From positions 2,036,799 to 2,100,798 of the forward strand of contig LSRX01000008.1 in assembly GCA_001939145.1 (NCBI GenBank): a DNA stretch of 64,000 nt, read 5' to 3'. Below are positions 43,082 to 53,900 of the stretch, piece by piece. The notes below the pieces were generated by a model. The model ran no database searches. It was not told the origin of the DNA and saw nothing but the letters and a program-made list of their open reading frames with translations. A program made the position numbers and the translations under genes. The DNA is from Symbiodinium microadriaticum (lineage: Eukaryota; Sar; Dinophyceae; Suessiales; Symbiodiniaceae). Within the stretch, counting starts at the first letter, position 1. Each line of letters begins with the position of its first letter.

Positions 43082-43190
43082 TTTAACATCTGGCGGCCTT
43101 AAGATTGCTTCAATCGGGTTTTAGACGAGCTCATGAGCTTTTAGAGGAGCGTCTCAAGGCTTTAGGGGGCTTCAGAATTCGAACACCCTG

Positions 43191-43278
43191 AGCATCAAAA
43201 TAGCCCGAAAGCCTGAAAATAATAGGGCCTTTGGGCCCGAAAGCCTGAATAGATGCGTCCTTTGAGGGTAAGGGATAG
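43191..43278 (+). repeat. Dispersed repeat 'GCATCAAAATAGCCC'
   Basis: GCATCAAAATAGCCCGAAAGC through TTTGAGGGTAAGGGATAGG. The minus-strand frames over 43131-43383 translate this repeat. Confidence 0.7.
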
Positions 43279-44241
43279 GCTCTTATATAGGAGGATTCTT
43301 GCGGGACGATGAGGGATCTTGCTACTAATTTCTGAGACATCGGCTCTGAGCCTGCAACGGAAACAGGAACGCGGAAGCCCCATGGTTCAAGTCAGAAGGT
43401 TCGTGGGACGGCGTGACGGGTTTAGGATTGAATTTTAAAACGGTTTAGGGTTTAGGGTTGGATTTTAAAACGGTTTAGGGTTTAGGGTTGAATTTTAAAA
43501 CAGTTTAGGCTTTAGGGTTGAAGGTTCGTGGGACGGCGTGCCGGGTTTGGGCTTGAATTATAATACGGTTTAGGGTCTAGGGTTGAGGATTGTCGTGACG
43601 GGTTTATGAATATTGATGTGTTTCAGGACATTGTGGTGGAAGCTTCGACAGTCGGCACGACACCCTAAACCCTACACCGCAAACCCTGAATCCCGCAACC
43701 TTAGACCCTAAACCCTGCATTGCTGCAAGGTCCAGGGCTCAACATTGCCTTGCACCAGGGTTTACCCGGAGTTGAAGTACCCTTTGAAGGGCCCTTGCGG
43801 TTCTTGCGGCTCTTAAACTATCTTCATGATGGGTATGTGGAGTAGAATACGGTAGAATCGAGGATAGTTGGGTGGTCCAGGCATGGTTCTGGGTTTAGGG
43901 TTGGAAATAAGGACCTCACTAATTGCAGTAGGGTTTTTGGGAGGGGGCAAAGATATTACAATCATTTCAGGACGAAAAGAGCAATTATCTACATAGCTTA
44001 TCATTTTCGACCTCCAGGAACACTCTAATTATAAGCCCTGAACCCTAAACCCGCAACCAAACTTTGGCTGCAAGGCTTCGACGGGAGCACCGGGTGCAGG
44101 TCGAGGACTTTTGATTTGTGTCGGGGCTGAGGGTTTGAGGGTTGGCTCGAAGAGCAAAAGGAAGGGGTTTTGGGGTTGGCTCGAAGATCAGGATACCTTA
44201 GCACTTCATGCATCTAGCGATACGAAAGTACCATGCCTTAC

Positions 44242-44282
44242 GAGCAGAGCAAGCCCGAAACGGCCCTCTGCCCAGTATCCTT
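44242..44282 (-). CDS. Candidate exon, unassigned
   Basis: A 41-nt exon between GGTAG|AAGGA and CTGCTC|GTAAGG that reads GYWAEGRFGLALL. The donor is close to consensus. No family was recognised. Confidence 0.4.
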
Positions 44283-46944
44283 CTACCACACGAAAACTCT
44301 GAACCCTCTCGCCTTCTGCCAATCTCAACAACCATCTCAACCAGGAGCTTCCTTAGTACCCTCAAATAACGGTAGATGATCCCCCAAAAATGGGTACTTC
44401 GGGTCTCATAGAGGGCAGATGGAGGAGTCTAGGAACACGATGAGGATCGACGGGTAACTGAGGCCTCTCTCAGGGTCCCTGTTTAGGGAAGCCAGGCTCA
44501 AGGCTGCCTACTCAGCTGACAAAAGGCCAAGGAATGTCTGAAAGGGCTCCTTTAAGGGCTGCTGTAAGGGGTTTCTAGAAGGATTCCTTTAAGGGCTCCT
44601 TTAAGGGCTGCCGTAAGGGGTTTCTATACGGGTGCCGTTAAGGGCTCCTTGTAGAGTCTCAAGCTACGTAGTGTGCATCACATGACGTCTCGGTACAGAA
44701 CTCGGCCTAGGCAGCCCGTCTAGACCATGTCAGCACATGGACCCATAGCACGATACCAGTTCAGGGTTCTAGGGTTTAGGGTTTTTTTTTTAGGGTTTAG
44801 GGTTTAGGGTTTAGGGTTTAGGGTAGGGTTTAGGGTTCAGGGTTTAGGGCCAGTTTAGGGCTTTTAGGGCTTAGGGTTTAGGGCACTCACACGGCATGAA
44901 TCGAAACTTGTTTAAGAAGTCCGATGACCCACCTGGGTGTATAATCCGACAACACTAATAATGTTAGGTTGTAAATCCGAGGGCACACCTGAGTTTCATA
45001 GCATTAGCATGTGCAGCTCAAGCAAGCTGGAAGCCTTTACATGTCTCCGGCGGCTTGAAAGAGCCGTGCTAAAATCTATCTGGGGTTTGCGCTGCCCTAC
45101 ACCCTAAACCCTAAACGGCCCTAAAACTTCAGCAAAACTCTAAACTCCCAGCCTTGAGGTGGCTCATAGGTGCTGACAACTTCTTCTCAAGGGGATCCTA
45201 ATAGGAAATGGAACCTAGCTTTATTGTATGCCTATGATACGTTGCTATAGAGGCTTTCACGATTAGAATAGTAGGGTTCCTTGCAGGGTTCTAGAAGGGC
45301 TTCTACAAGGGGTGTACAGGGTTTGAGTATAGAGGCCTTGGTGATTCGAATAAAACTTGGGGTACATTATAGTACAACTATAGAGGGACTATAAGGGGAC
45401 ACGAGTCATAAGTATTCCGACCTCCAAAGTTGCTGGGAAAGCTACCAATGTGAAGATGCCTTGCAAATACAGTAGGTGTGGATTAGGTGTACTGGCGCCT
45501 TGTCTGAGATTGTTTTTCCAAAAGCCTGCAACTCTAAACCTTGTCAAGACCACGTCTATTCCTGAGACATCAAGTAAGTTGTTGTTCTATCTAGTGGGCC
45601 CGTAAAACCAAAAGCAAACCATTCACAGCAATGTGCCGAATCTCTCCGATGTGCACTTGCCCACATCCCTGGTAACCCCTAACCCTACACCCTAAACAAA
45701 CCCCAGCTGCTGAGGTGAGGAGGGCTTGACCTACGCATGTCTGCACACGTGGCCGCAAAAGGTTTTAACAGGTCGCTAAGCTTTCAAGGGTTCAGGTTTA
45801 AGGGCTTGCTATCCCTAAACCCTAAACCTTATAAGGATTCGGGCCAAAATCCTAAACCTCTCAACCCTGCACCTTAAGCGTGTAGCCCGGTATTGTAAAG
45901 GCTTTCGGAGCTTTAGGGGGACTCTGTGGCGTTGTCTTACCTTAGACTTCGGGAGCTCTCGCAAGATTTCGGACCCTTTCCTTCGGGTTCAGGGGTTCAT
46001 AGGGCTTAGGGTTTAGAGTTTAGGGTTTAGGGGTTTAGGATTTAGCGCCTGGTCTGGGGGTTGGGGATTTAGGGTTTCCGAAACCGACCAAGTTGCTTAC
46101 AAGCCTCAAAACTTGCAGGCGAGAGTAGACTGGAATGCTTGCAAACACCAAATTGGGTTCAGGGGCCTAGGGCCTAGGGTTAGAGGGGTTAAGGCTTATG
46201 GGGTTCAGGGCTTGAAGTTGAAGAATTTAAAGGAAATGGGAGATAGGATTAGGGGGACCCTTGGGGATATAGACCCTCTCAATAAGGTCCCCTTATAAGA
46301 GAGCCAGAAGTAGGGTTTAGAAGGGTCCCCTTTACGGGGGGTCTCCCTAATGCTACCTAGGACAGATAAAGCAAACATCTAACACACGGACCACTTCCCG
46401 ATACCGTAGCAAAGAACTTCTGTTCAAAGTTTCGACATCCTGCAATCTAAATGTCCTGAATCTAACAGCCTAAAGGGTGTTTCAGCCTACAAGTTGTGTA
46501 CAGGCTCACCATGGGCAATGGCCCCACCCCTGCGAAACAGAGGACGGTGAATGTTTAGCTACAAAGCAGAACCGTTGGAACAGCACGCAGGTGCGAGGGT
46601 TGTGGCTTTAGACGTTGGGGTTCACCGCGGATTAAGCCCCTAAACCCTAAACCCTAAACCCCTAAACCCTAAAAACCCTGACGGTTTTAAAACTAAAGGT
46701 TGATAAGAGGGATTGTTAACAAGGGTTTAAGGCGATAAGAAACTTAGGGCTCGGGATGGTTCAATGGGAGCGCCCTTGATATTTAGAATCTTAGTTAAGG
46801 CCCCCTTTTCTGGTCGTCCATACCCCTTAATAGGACTCCGGCACATACCCTAAATCATAAGGGGTCTAATATTCGATTTTAAGCTGAATTTCATCATTAA
46901 GGGGTAGCCGTAAGAACGTAGCAGGCATGCTCAGGAACACCCTC
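44283..46944. other. No gene; tandem and element repeats
   Basis: A 58-bp tandem unit at about 44535-44645 (GGGCTCCTTTAAGGGCTG). Heptamers with a T-run are at 44770-44885. An imperfect hairpin is near 44925-44990, a diverged family 8 copy at about 45325-45425, and a family 5 element at 46250-46362. Confidence 0.45.
46250..46362. mobile_element. Family 5 TIR element
   Basis: Ends TAGGGGGACCCTTGGGG and CCCTTTACGGGGGGTCTCCC, with the body shared with 18305-18400. Confidence 0.7.
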
Positions 46945-46997
46945 AGGTGTGGCGCTGCAAACGTTGAACCTCAAGTGCTCGGACACCCTTCAGCGCC
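46945..46997 (-). CDS. Candidate exon, unassigned
   Basis: Acceptor CTGCAG|GGCGCTG opens a frame reading ALKGVRALEVQRLQRHT before a stop. A donor before the stop (GC at CAGC|GCCACAC) is possible. A short amphipathic pattern is all that can be said. Confidence 0.35.
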
Positions 46998-47164
46998 CTG
47001 CAGCCAGTTTAGGGGTTCAGGGGTTTAGAGTTATCGGGTTTGGGGGTTTAGGGTTATCGGGTTTAGGGGTTTAGGGTTTAGGGTTTAGGGGCTTAGGGCT
47101 TAGGGTTTTGTTTCTGTGTTCATACCATCTTGAAAGCCTCGAGAGGGCTCGCCGCTTATGCGTG

Positions 47165-47266
47165 GTTCTCTAAATTCGGGCCCCTTTTCAGCCCCCCCAA
47201 ACAAAACAGTGCGGCACCCTTCTAAAACAGGACCCTAAACGGGCCCCGAGTTTAGAGAACCACCCT
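47165..47266. mobile_element. Family 7 TIR element, inverted
   Basis: GTGGTTCTCTAAATTCGGG and GAGTTTAGAGAACCACC, with the reversed GTGCGGCACCCTT box. Confidence 0.8.
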
Positions 47267-47531
47267 CATAGGGCTCAAGGTCCGGAGGTTGGGCCTTGAA
47301 GAGGCCTAGGGTTTTAAGGGCTCTAGGGTGTTAGGGTCTTAGGGGTCTCACTTTGCAGAGCTTCAACCTCCGGAGTTCGAGGGTTCAGGGGAGGGCCCAA
47401 GAGGCTCTAGGGGCCATGACTGCTCCTGGCGTTTCCTTAGGTTTAGGGCTTTGGGGCTTAGGCACCGCATACCTGAGCCCTAAAACCCTAAACCCAAAAG
47501 CCTAAAACCCTAAACCAACCCCAATCAATAC

Positions 47532-47621
47532 CTGCTCAGGCGCATTTTGGAGTCTAAGCCAGCCAAGATGGTCATTTTCCAGGGCTCCCGGTTCAGCCAT
47601 GAACACATGTACTGGTTGGCC
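47532..47621 (-). CDS. Candidate exon, unassigned
   Basis: A 90-nt exon, phase 0 at both ends, between TTTAAAG|GGCC and GAGCAG|GTATTG. It reads GQPVHVFMAEPGALENDHLG then WLRLQNAPEQ, and is heptamer-free with clean splice sites. No family was recognised. Confidence 0.55.
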
Positions 47622-47992
47622 CTTTAAAGCCTCTGAGAAATGTTAGTAAATGGGGTCCTCTTAGGGAAAATATAAAATATCACAAAGGCCTACCTAGATT
47701 TAGAGTTTAGGGTTTAGTTTAGTGTTTAAGGGTGCAGGAAAGTAAACAGGAGTTGCCAATGTCACTTGCTATCGAATCCGACAAAATCACGCCCCGGCAA
47801 AAACTTTGCAAAGCCCCCACAAAGCACTATGCAGTGCTGATCGAGTGCAGCACTAAGCGCCCAACACCTAAAATCCTACACCCCTGATAATAGCCTTATA
47901 ACACATTGAAAAGCCCTAAACCTCCACAATAAACTCAAACTTCCGGTGTATGCCAGCGCCACCCCAAACCCTAAACCCTAAACCCAGGGCAC

Positions 47993-48071
47993 GATGAGGT
48001 TCATTAGAAAGCCGAGTAGCCTCCTCAGCGACGTCTCAAAGTCACCGTCCCGATCGATTTTCGGACAGAGT
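47993..48071 (-). CDS. Candidate exon with a degenerate EF-hand-like loop
   Basis: Exon between CTCGAG|ACTCTG and CTCATC|GTGCCC. It reads LCPKIDRDGDFETSLRRL then LGFLMNLI. The IDRDGDF start recalls a calcium-binding EF-hand loop, but the later ligands (G at 6, E at 12) are not in place, so calcium binding is doubtful. Confidence 0.45.
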
Positions 48072-48641
48072 CTCGAGCTCAGGCGATCGTGGACCCCTCT
48101 TGAGCCCCCGACTTGGCCTAAACCCTAAACCCTAAACCTTAGGGTTTCGGGTATCCGCGACCTTGAGACATTCCCATGGCAGGAGGCAGCTATGCATGCA
48201 GCCGCTTTCGGCTGCTCTAGGCGTTGAGATTGCAAAACGCAAGTGTTTGGGTTTAGGGTTTAGGGTTTAGGGTTCGTAAGCCCCACACCTCTTCAACCCA
48301 AAACCGTGGATTTACTAAGGTTTGAAGGGAAATTTTGGCAGCTCAGGGCATGGAAGCCTTACGACAGTGCTTTTCTCGAGGCCGCACGGATGCAATGCCC
48401 TAAACTCTCATCTACCCATACCATAGGCCCCTAAGTAGTTCCTGTTTGGGATTACCTTACAGGAGTCTAAATATATACCATAAAAAGGAACTACTTAGGG
48501 GCCTAGGGGTAGAACCTGCAGCCGTAATGCAAACTCCACAAGCCCTGAAACTCCAGAAGCCCTGAGACCTAAACCTTAAACTTAAACCCAAACCTGAAAC
48601 ATGAACCCTGGACCTCACACGCTCTTTTCAAAAACACAAAC
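48072..48641. other. Family 3 element and an ambiguous exon
   Basis: A heptamer-poor stretch at 48345-48400 reads EALRQCFSRGRTDAMP on the plus strand and IASVRPREKHCRKASMP on the minus strand; both have possible splice sites. The family 3 element follows. Confidence 0.4.
48412..48512. mobile_element. Family 3 TIR element
   Basis: The cleanest family 3 copy: CATAGGCCCCTAAGTAGTTC at the left and its reverse complement at the right. Confidence 0.8.
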
Positions 48642-48875
48642 CTTCAGAGCCCGATGCCCGTCGATGATTAGTGCTTCAGGTTCAGGGTGTAGCGTAAAGA
48701 CCCTGTAGAATGTGAGGTGTGTATTCCTCAATTATCATTATCGGTCTTTGGGCTCTCCGGGTCAGCCGCGAGGTCCCAAAGCGGATTTCAAAGTGACAGA
48801 CCGGAGCAGCTCCTGTATTTCTATGCGTTATGCGAATGAGCACCTCTGTGAGACACTGGAAAAGGTCCCCAATTC
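48642..48875 (-). CDS. Unassigned exons with a possible 28-nt intron
   Basis: Exon 48875-48702 starts at a heptamer acceptor (TTTAG|GAATTG). It reads IGDLFQCLTEVLIRITHRN, then GAAPVCHFEIRFGTSRL and RPIMIIEEYTPHILQ. A second piece, 48673-48642, continues in phase as ALIIDGHRALK with donor AAG|GTTTGTG. The gap between them, 48701-48674, is only 28 nt (GTCTTT...CTGAAG). If it is not spliced, the protein ends a few codons on at a TGA. No family was recognised. Confidence 0.5.
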
Positions 48876-49504
48876 CTAAACCCTGTACCCCCAATCGTTG
48901 ACCGTCAAACTCCTAAAATTCTAAAATCTTCCTCAGCCGGCGGGTTTGGCGAGCAGGTTAACATCACTTAACGGCTCCCGGGGCTTAGTGCGAGTAATAA
49001 GTAGGTTATCAGTCAGCAAGGGTGTGACACGGCTAATCACACTTAGGGCACTTATAACCCCGAATAGAATAATTTAACCCTGCTTACTAAAGTCCCTAGG
49101 GCCCTTCAGCGATCAACAACTCAAACAAGCACACCTGCACACCCATCCCCTACAAGCCCATATAATACAACCCTGCACCCCCCTCTCCCGCCCGGCCAAA
49201 CCTAAACCTAAATTAACCCTAAACCCTAAACCCTAAACCCATCCCCCTTTCCAAAACATATACCAAGAAGACACAGGCTGACAGCGACTTTGCTGAGCGG
49301 ACGGCTCTTCCAGCTGCCGGGGTTCGTGGTACTATTTCTGTTACTAATATTGTTACCGGTTTTGCTACTTCCTATTCCAATTTTTATGAAAGCACTATGA
49401 CGATGATTTATGTATCATGATGGTTTTAAGTATTGTTACTATAATAACAAGTATTAGTACTATGATGATGATTGGTTTTACTACAGGGTATGTTAACAAA
49501 CAAT

Positions 49505-49567
49505 AATTTATGTATCCGTATATATATATATATAAATATGTATACATATAGATATGTATACATATAG

Positions 49568-49598
<31 letters not shown>

Positions 49599-49635
49599 TG
49601 TATGTATGTATGTATGTATGTATGTATGTATACAC
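49505..49635. repeat. (TA)n and (TATG)n microsatellite
   Basis: TATATA runs pass into about 16 TATG units. Tyr/Ile/His open frames here are artefacts. Confidence 0.97.
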
Positions 49636-49805
49636 ACACGCCTAATTTTTACATGTGAATATACTATTCAGGTACGAGGGCCCTTCGGGGGTTGAACAGC
49701 CAAACTTCGGGTCTGGGTTTTGGGGTTTTTCGGTCTTTAGAGAAACATCTTGTGGTTTAGGGTTTAGGGGTTACGGTTTAGGGTATAGGGTTTAGGGTTT
49801 AAGGT

Positions 49806-49988
49806 TTAGGGTTTAGGGCTTAAGGTTGAGCGCCGACGCTTGCATCTGCTCTCTTTGCCTTGAAATGCTGCTCTGCAGCACACGGATGCCTCGACCATTT
49901 TGCCAGGCCATAAGAAATGAACACCGAAACCGGGGTTTAGTGTCAACAACATGGTTCTTCTGAGATAGGAATCCATGTGGTATATCAC
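49806..49988 (-). CDS. Candidate coding stretch, unassigned
   Basis: Minus-strand frame MDSYLRRTMLLTLNPGFGV followed by HFLWPGKMVEASVCCRAAF and a basic tail (KESRCKRRRS). It is largely heptamer-free. Splice borders were not settled, and a chance open frame cannot be excluded. Confidence 0.35.
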   Translation of the reverse strand: MIYHMDSYLRRTMLLTLNPGFGVHFLWPGKMVEASVCCRAAFQGKESRCKRRRSTLSPKP

Positions 49989-50240
49989 CCTAAATCCTAC
50001 ACCCTAAACCGTACGGTATATCCACTTCACCGAACTTTTAGTCCCTAAGCGGCCCTTGTCGGACCTTCGTGCCGGAAAAAGACGCACCGTCTGGGAAGTT
50101 CTTTCAAACAGGGCCCCGTACCAAACTGCAGAAGGGGCCCTAGTTACCTGCCCATGAACCTCCAAGTATGATCCCTTATACTCCATTATAGGACCCCTTA
50201 TAGAGCCCTTATAGATCCCTTAACGGAGCCTTATAACTAG

Positions 50241-50405
50241 CTTAGAACCGCCCAAGCGGTGGGGAACCTCACATGTCTGACTGGGCAGATGGCGGGCGTC
50301 CCCGAGCCACCGATACGCCTCTTAGGCGCCACCTGCCGCTGGTCCGGCTATCAAACGCATGGTGCAGCGGATGCAGTTGCCGCCTTGCTTGGCTTGATCA
50401 TATGA
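50241..50405 (+). CDS. Candidate plus-strand exon, unassigned
   Basis: After ACTAG|CTTAGA the plus strand stays open for 54 codons to a stop: AQAVGNLTCLTGQMAGV, then PPIRLLGATCRWSGYQTHG and AADAVAALLGLII. A further plus frame at about 50529-50607 (LEDERRQDMIAAACSAP) may be the next exon. The opposite strand is also open here, so the strand is not certain. No family was recognised. Confidence 0.4.
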   Translation, partial: LRTAQAVGNLTCLTGQMAGVPEPPIRLLGATCRWSGYQTHGAADAVAALLGLII

Positions 50406-52031
50406 GTTTGCGTAGGCTTAGAAGAGGGCCGTAGTGGAGCTGTGGAACTTTAATTTTCTATAACCAAGGAGTTTACAAGAGGGGTGCTTTGGTTTAGGAT
50501 TTAGGGTCTTAGGGCCTCGACGTCAGGGCTCGAAGATGAAAGACGGCAAGATATGATCGCTGCTGCTTGCAGTGCGCCCTCAGCCCTGACGCGCTAAACT
50601 GCATGCCCCAGAGGGAAACAGCATGGGAGATATCCCCTTTACCCCTTAAACCCTAAACCGTTATCCCCTTTACCCTGAACCTTAAACCCTAAACCTTAAA
50701 TGTACGGGTCCGTAAGGCGAGGATTCTGACAGTAAAGGGTGCATTTAGGGTCGATGGGTGGGGGTCCCTGGAAGCCATACCTTTGCAAGCAACCTACCGC
50801 CCTTTTAAAAGGGGCCAAGAATACTGAGATATTGGTTTAGGATTTAGGGTGTAGAGGTTCATGTGGTAACCGGATCACCAATTTATACTATTTTGGGGGG
50901 TTTCCTGACAAGAAGTTTAGCATAATGAGCCCCAAGACCCTATTCTAGTTAAGGCCCCTATATGAAACCCTAAACCAAAATAGAGGCTTTGGGGTTCACC
51001 TGAGAAGCTGCGGGAACAAGATTGGTAATCCTTCGGGTTCCCGAGTGAACCCCTTAATAATCAGGATACCCTTATTCCTAATAGAGCAGTTTTTATAAGG
51101 GAACCGTACATTAAAAGGGCAAAACTGTCCTACTGAGGAGCCTAGGAGTACTGATCGTAGCATGATGCAATTCACTACGTAAGGCAAACGCCAGAAAAGC
51201 TCGCGCTCAGGTTTTTACGGCTGAAGCTTTGGGGTGGAGGGCAGAACCCGAGACCCTACCTTAACCTACCAAAACCCTACTTTTTTGTAGGATCCCTATA
51301 AACTCCATATTAGGGCTTATTATAAGAGCCCACAAAAAATAGGTTTTGGTAGGTTACGGTAAAACCTAAACCCTGAAGCGTCAGGGTTTCGGTATAAGCC
51401 CTCAAGACGCAGGAGCACCAGTAAGCTTTGGTTGTCTGCTCTGAGGTGGGCCGCGCACTGAATCCACATTAAACCAAGTGATCATTAGTGTCTCTATGCT
51501 AGGGTGCATAGTGGGTCGATAATTACCAACAAGTAGGGCCTGGTAGTAGCATGCACTCAACCCTAAAACCCACTTTAGGTGAAAGCCTGCATAATCGTCG
51601 GATTCTGATCGGAGCTCCTCTTACGATTCTAGTAAGAAAGACACGAATTAGTGCGAACGCAAGCAGTGTATTTCGGCAGGACAACCTTTGCCGCTACACC
51701 ATGCCTACCACTCCGGCAGTAAACACCCCTGCAAATCGATGTTGAGAGCTTCATGGGCGTTTCAAAACACAAGCAGCACATGTCATATGCAAAAAGCGGT
51801 GCAATAACACCCATGAACCTCCATTGATTGTCTTAAGGGGAAAGAAAACAAACAGTCTTCGGATGCAGGTGCAACCACATGCGGTCCGGGAGTGGCTATG
51901 TCAAACCCTAAACCCTAAACCCTGAACCCTAAAACCCTAAACCCTAAACCCTAAACCCCTAAACCCTAAACCCAAGAACTCAAAGTCCGGTGCCCAAAGC
52001 CCTGAACCCTAAACCCTCAACTTTCGGGTCT

Positions 52032-52168
52032 AGATAGAGGAAACCACAGGTGGGGAGATTAGGATTTCTAGGGCTTTAGGGTTTAGGGTTCTATAGGGCT
52101 TCTATAAGATATATAGACCTTCTATAAGGCTCCCATAACGGTAACTAGCCAACTGAAAATGTCCTAGA
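52032..52168 (+). mobile_element. Family 2 TIR element, enlarged by a heptamer insertion
   Basis: The family 2 body with an extra TTTAGGGTTTAGGG block inside. CTAGAT occurs at both borders (GTCTAGATA and CCTAGATGT) and may be the target duplication. Confidence 0.75.
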
Positions 52169-52644
52169 TGTAGGGTTTGTCAACCCCAAAACCCCATACC
52201 CTGAACCCTAGACCCTAAAACCTAAGACGGCTGCAGGAAAAGAGTTGCTCTTGGACCGACCCCCGTCGGCCCTGCCTAACTCCTTATATAAGCCACCCTG
52301 AAGCTTTTAGGGTTTAGGGTTTAGGGTTTGGGGTTTAGGGTTTAGGGTTTAGGCTTTAGGGTTTAGGGGTTTAGGGTTTGGGTCCAAGGTTAGGAGGATT
52401 GCCTTCAATTAGCATATGGGTTAGGTTTCAAGGGTTCTTTGGGAGGCTGCTTCTAAAAAATACTAATACATACATACATATGTATGTATGTACGTATGTA
52501 CGTATGTACGTATGTACGTATGTATGTATGTATGTATGTATGTATGTATGTATGTATATATATAATACGCATAAACATATTCTAGGCTTGGGAGATGTTA
52601 TGGCGTGTGCCTACTGGCCGCTGGATTCGGCATAGTAGAAGAGC

Positions 52645-52772
52645 CTCAATGAATATTTGCAACAGGGTTTCGGGGGTATACTGAAGTATAAACATAACCA
52701 GGAAGCCTGCACAATACTACTAAAAAGCAATAGTTACTACCGCCATCAAGGCCCCTACATTAGAACTCGAAC
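52645..52772. mobile_element. Family 8 element, diverged
   Basis: Ends with CATCAAGGCCCCTACATT and has the GGGTATACTGAAGTATAAAC core typical of the family. Confidence 0.6.
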
Positions 52773-52850
52773 TGTGTCACAACATTGAAAACATGTTGAA
52801 CCGAGATGCTCAAGCCCCCAGCCCTTAAGGACCACATGACCCTTGAATTA

Positions 52851-52967
52851 AAGGAAACTACAGGTGGGGAGTTTAGGGTATATAGGGCTTCCATAAGGCT
52901 TCTATAAGGTACATAGGCCTTCTATAAGGCTCCTATAACGGTAACTACCCACCTGAAAATGGCTTAG
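52851..52967 (+). mobile_element. Family 2 TIR element
   Basis: TTAAAGGAAACTACAGGTGG to CTACCCACCTGAAAATGGC. TTGAA lies on both sides, a possible target duplication. Confidence 0.8.
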
Positions 52968-53900
52968 ATTGAACCCTAAACCCTGAACCCCAGGGCTTCA
53001 TACTTGGACCCTATGAGTTTCGGTTTTCGGCTGGATCAGGGGATCCGGAAGTCCTAGCGCTTGAGCTCTGAAGCGTGTAGCTGCGTTTAGGGTTTGAGGG
53101 TTTAGGGTTCAGGAGAGTTTAGGGCTTTAGGGTTTAGGGGTTTAGGGTTTTGGGTTTTAGGTCAATCCGAAAAAATCGATGATGCACCTGCCCAGTGAAA
53201 CACTGCACGACAGAACTGGGCTTCGCAACCCACCACTTGCGCACGACTGAACCCTACAACCCTAAACCCACAGGGCCGGGCCGAGGAGCGAAAGCAGACT
53301 CTGGTGAAGCTCCAAACGCCGAGCCGAAGACCCCGGATCAACAGAAGCAAAAGACTTGAACCCCGAATCTCCGAAGCCCGGTTTAGGGTTTAGGGTTTGG
53401 GGTTAGGGTTTCAGGGTTTAGGTTTTTAGGGTTTTAAGGTTTAGGGTTTTAGGGTTTGGGGTTTAGGGTTTTAGGCAAAAGGTTTGGGCTTGGAACATCA
53501 TTAGCCTCATGCCCCCGAGGTACGGGGGGAACACCCCCTATTAATCATCCTTAATCCATCTTCCAACGTTCTAAGGTTCGCTGTAGACCCAGTGCAGAAT
53601 CCCAACCTACAGCCCTGAAAATTATAAAGGGCTTCGTGTTTCCTGGACAAGACATGAATCGTATACCCCTAAACCCTAAACCCCAAACCCACCCTAAACC
53701 CTAAACCCTAAACCCTAAGCCCTAAGCCCTAAGCCCTAAACCCTAAACCCACTTTTCACAGAAAAGCCCGTTTCAATCGAACCAGTGAAGACGCCGAGTC
53801 CTTGGGGTTTAGGGTTTAGGGTTCTTGTGACTTAGAGCTTCAGGGCATTTAGGGTTTCAGGCTTTATAGGGCTTAAGGTTTTAGGCCTTGACAAACATAG

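Larger units (their letters stand above)
42663..44241. repeat. Heptamers and a 31-bp tandem repeat
   Basis: Family 8 and GCATCAAAATAGCCC repeats, and a tandem array at about 43400-43600. Its units alternate GAATTTTAAAACGG with heptamers, and GTTCGTGGGACGGCGTG appears twice. Minus-strand frames at 43813-44004 and 44025-44213 are open but unsupported. Confidence 0.5.
50406..53900. other. Element-rich stretch without a firm gene
   Basis: Contains a family 8 relative near 50870-50975 and a hairpin at about 51265-51360 (ACCTACCAAAACCCTA / TAGGTTTTGGTAGG). Also two family 2 copies, a (TATG)n/(TACG)n tract at 52465-52565 and heptamers. Open frames at 51551-51745 (+) and 53162-53350 (-) have no recognisable motif. 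Confidence 0.45.

Noticed and set aside
49395-49637. Tyr/Ile/His open frames
   Set aside because: (TATG)n and (TA)n microsatellite.
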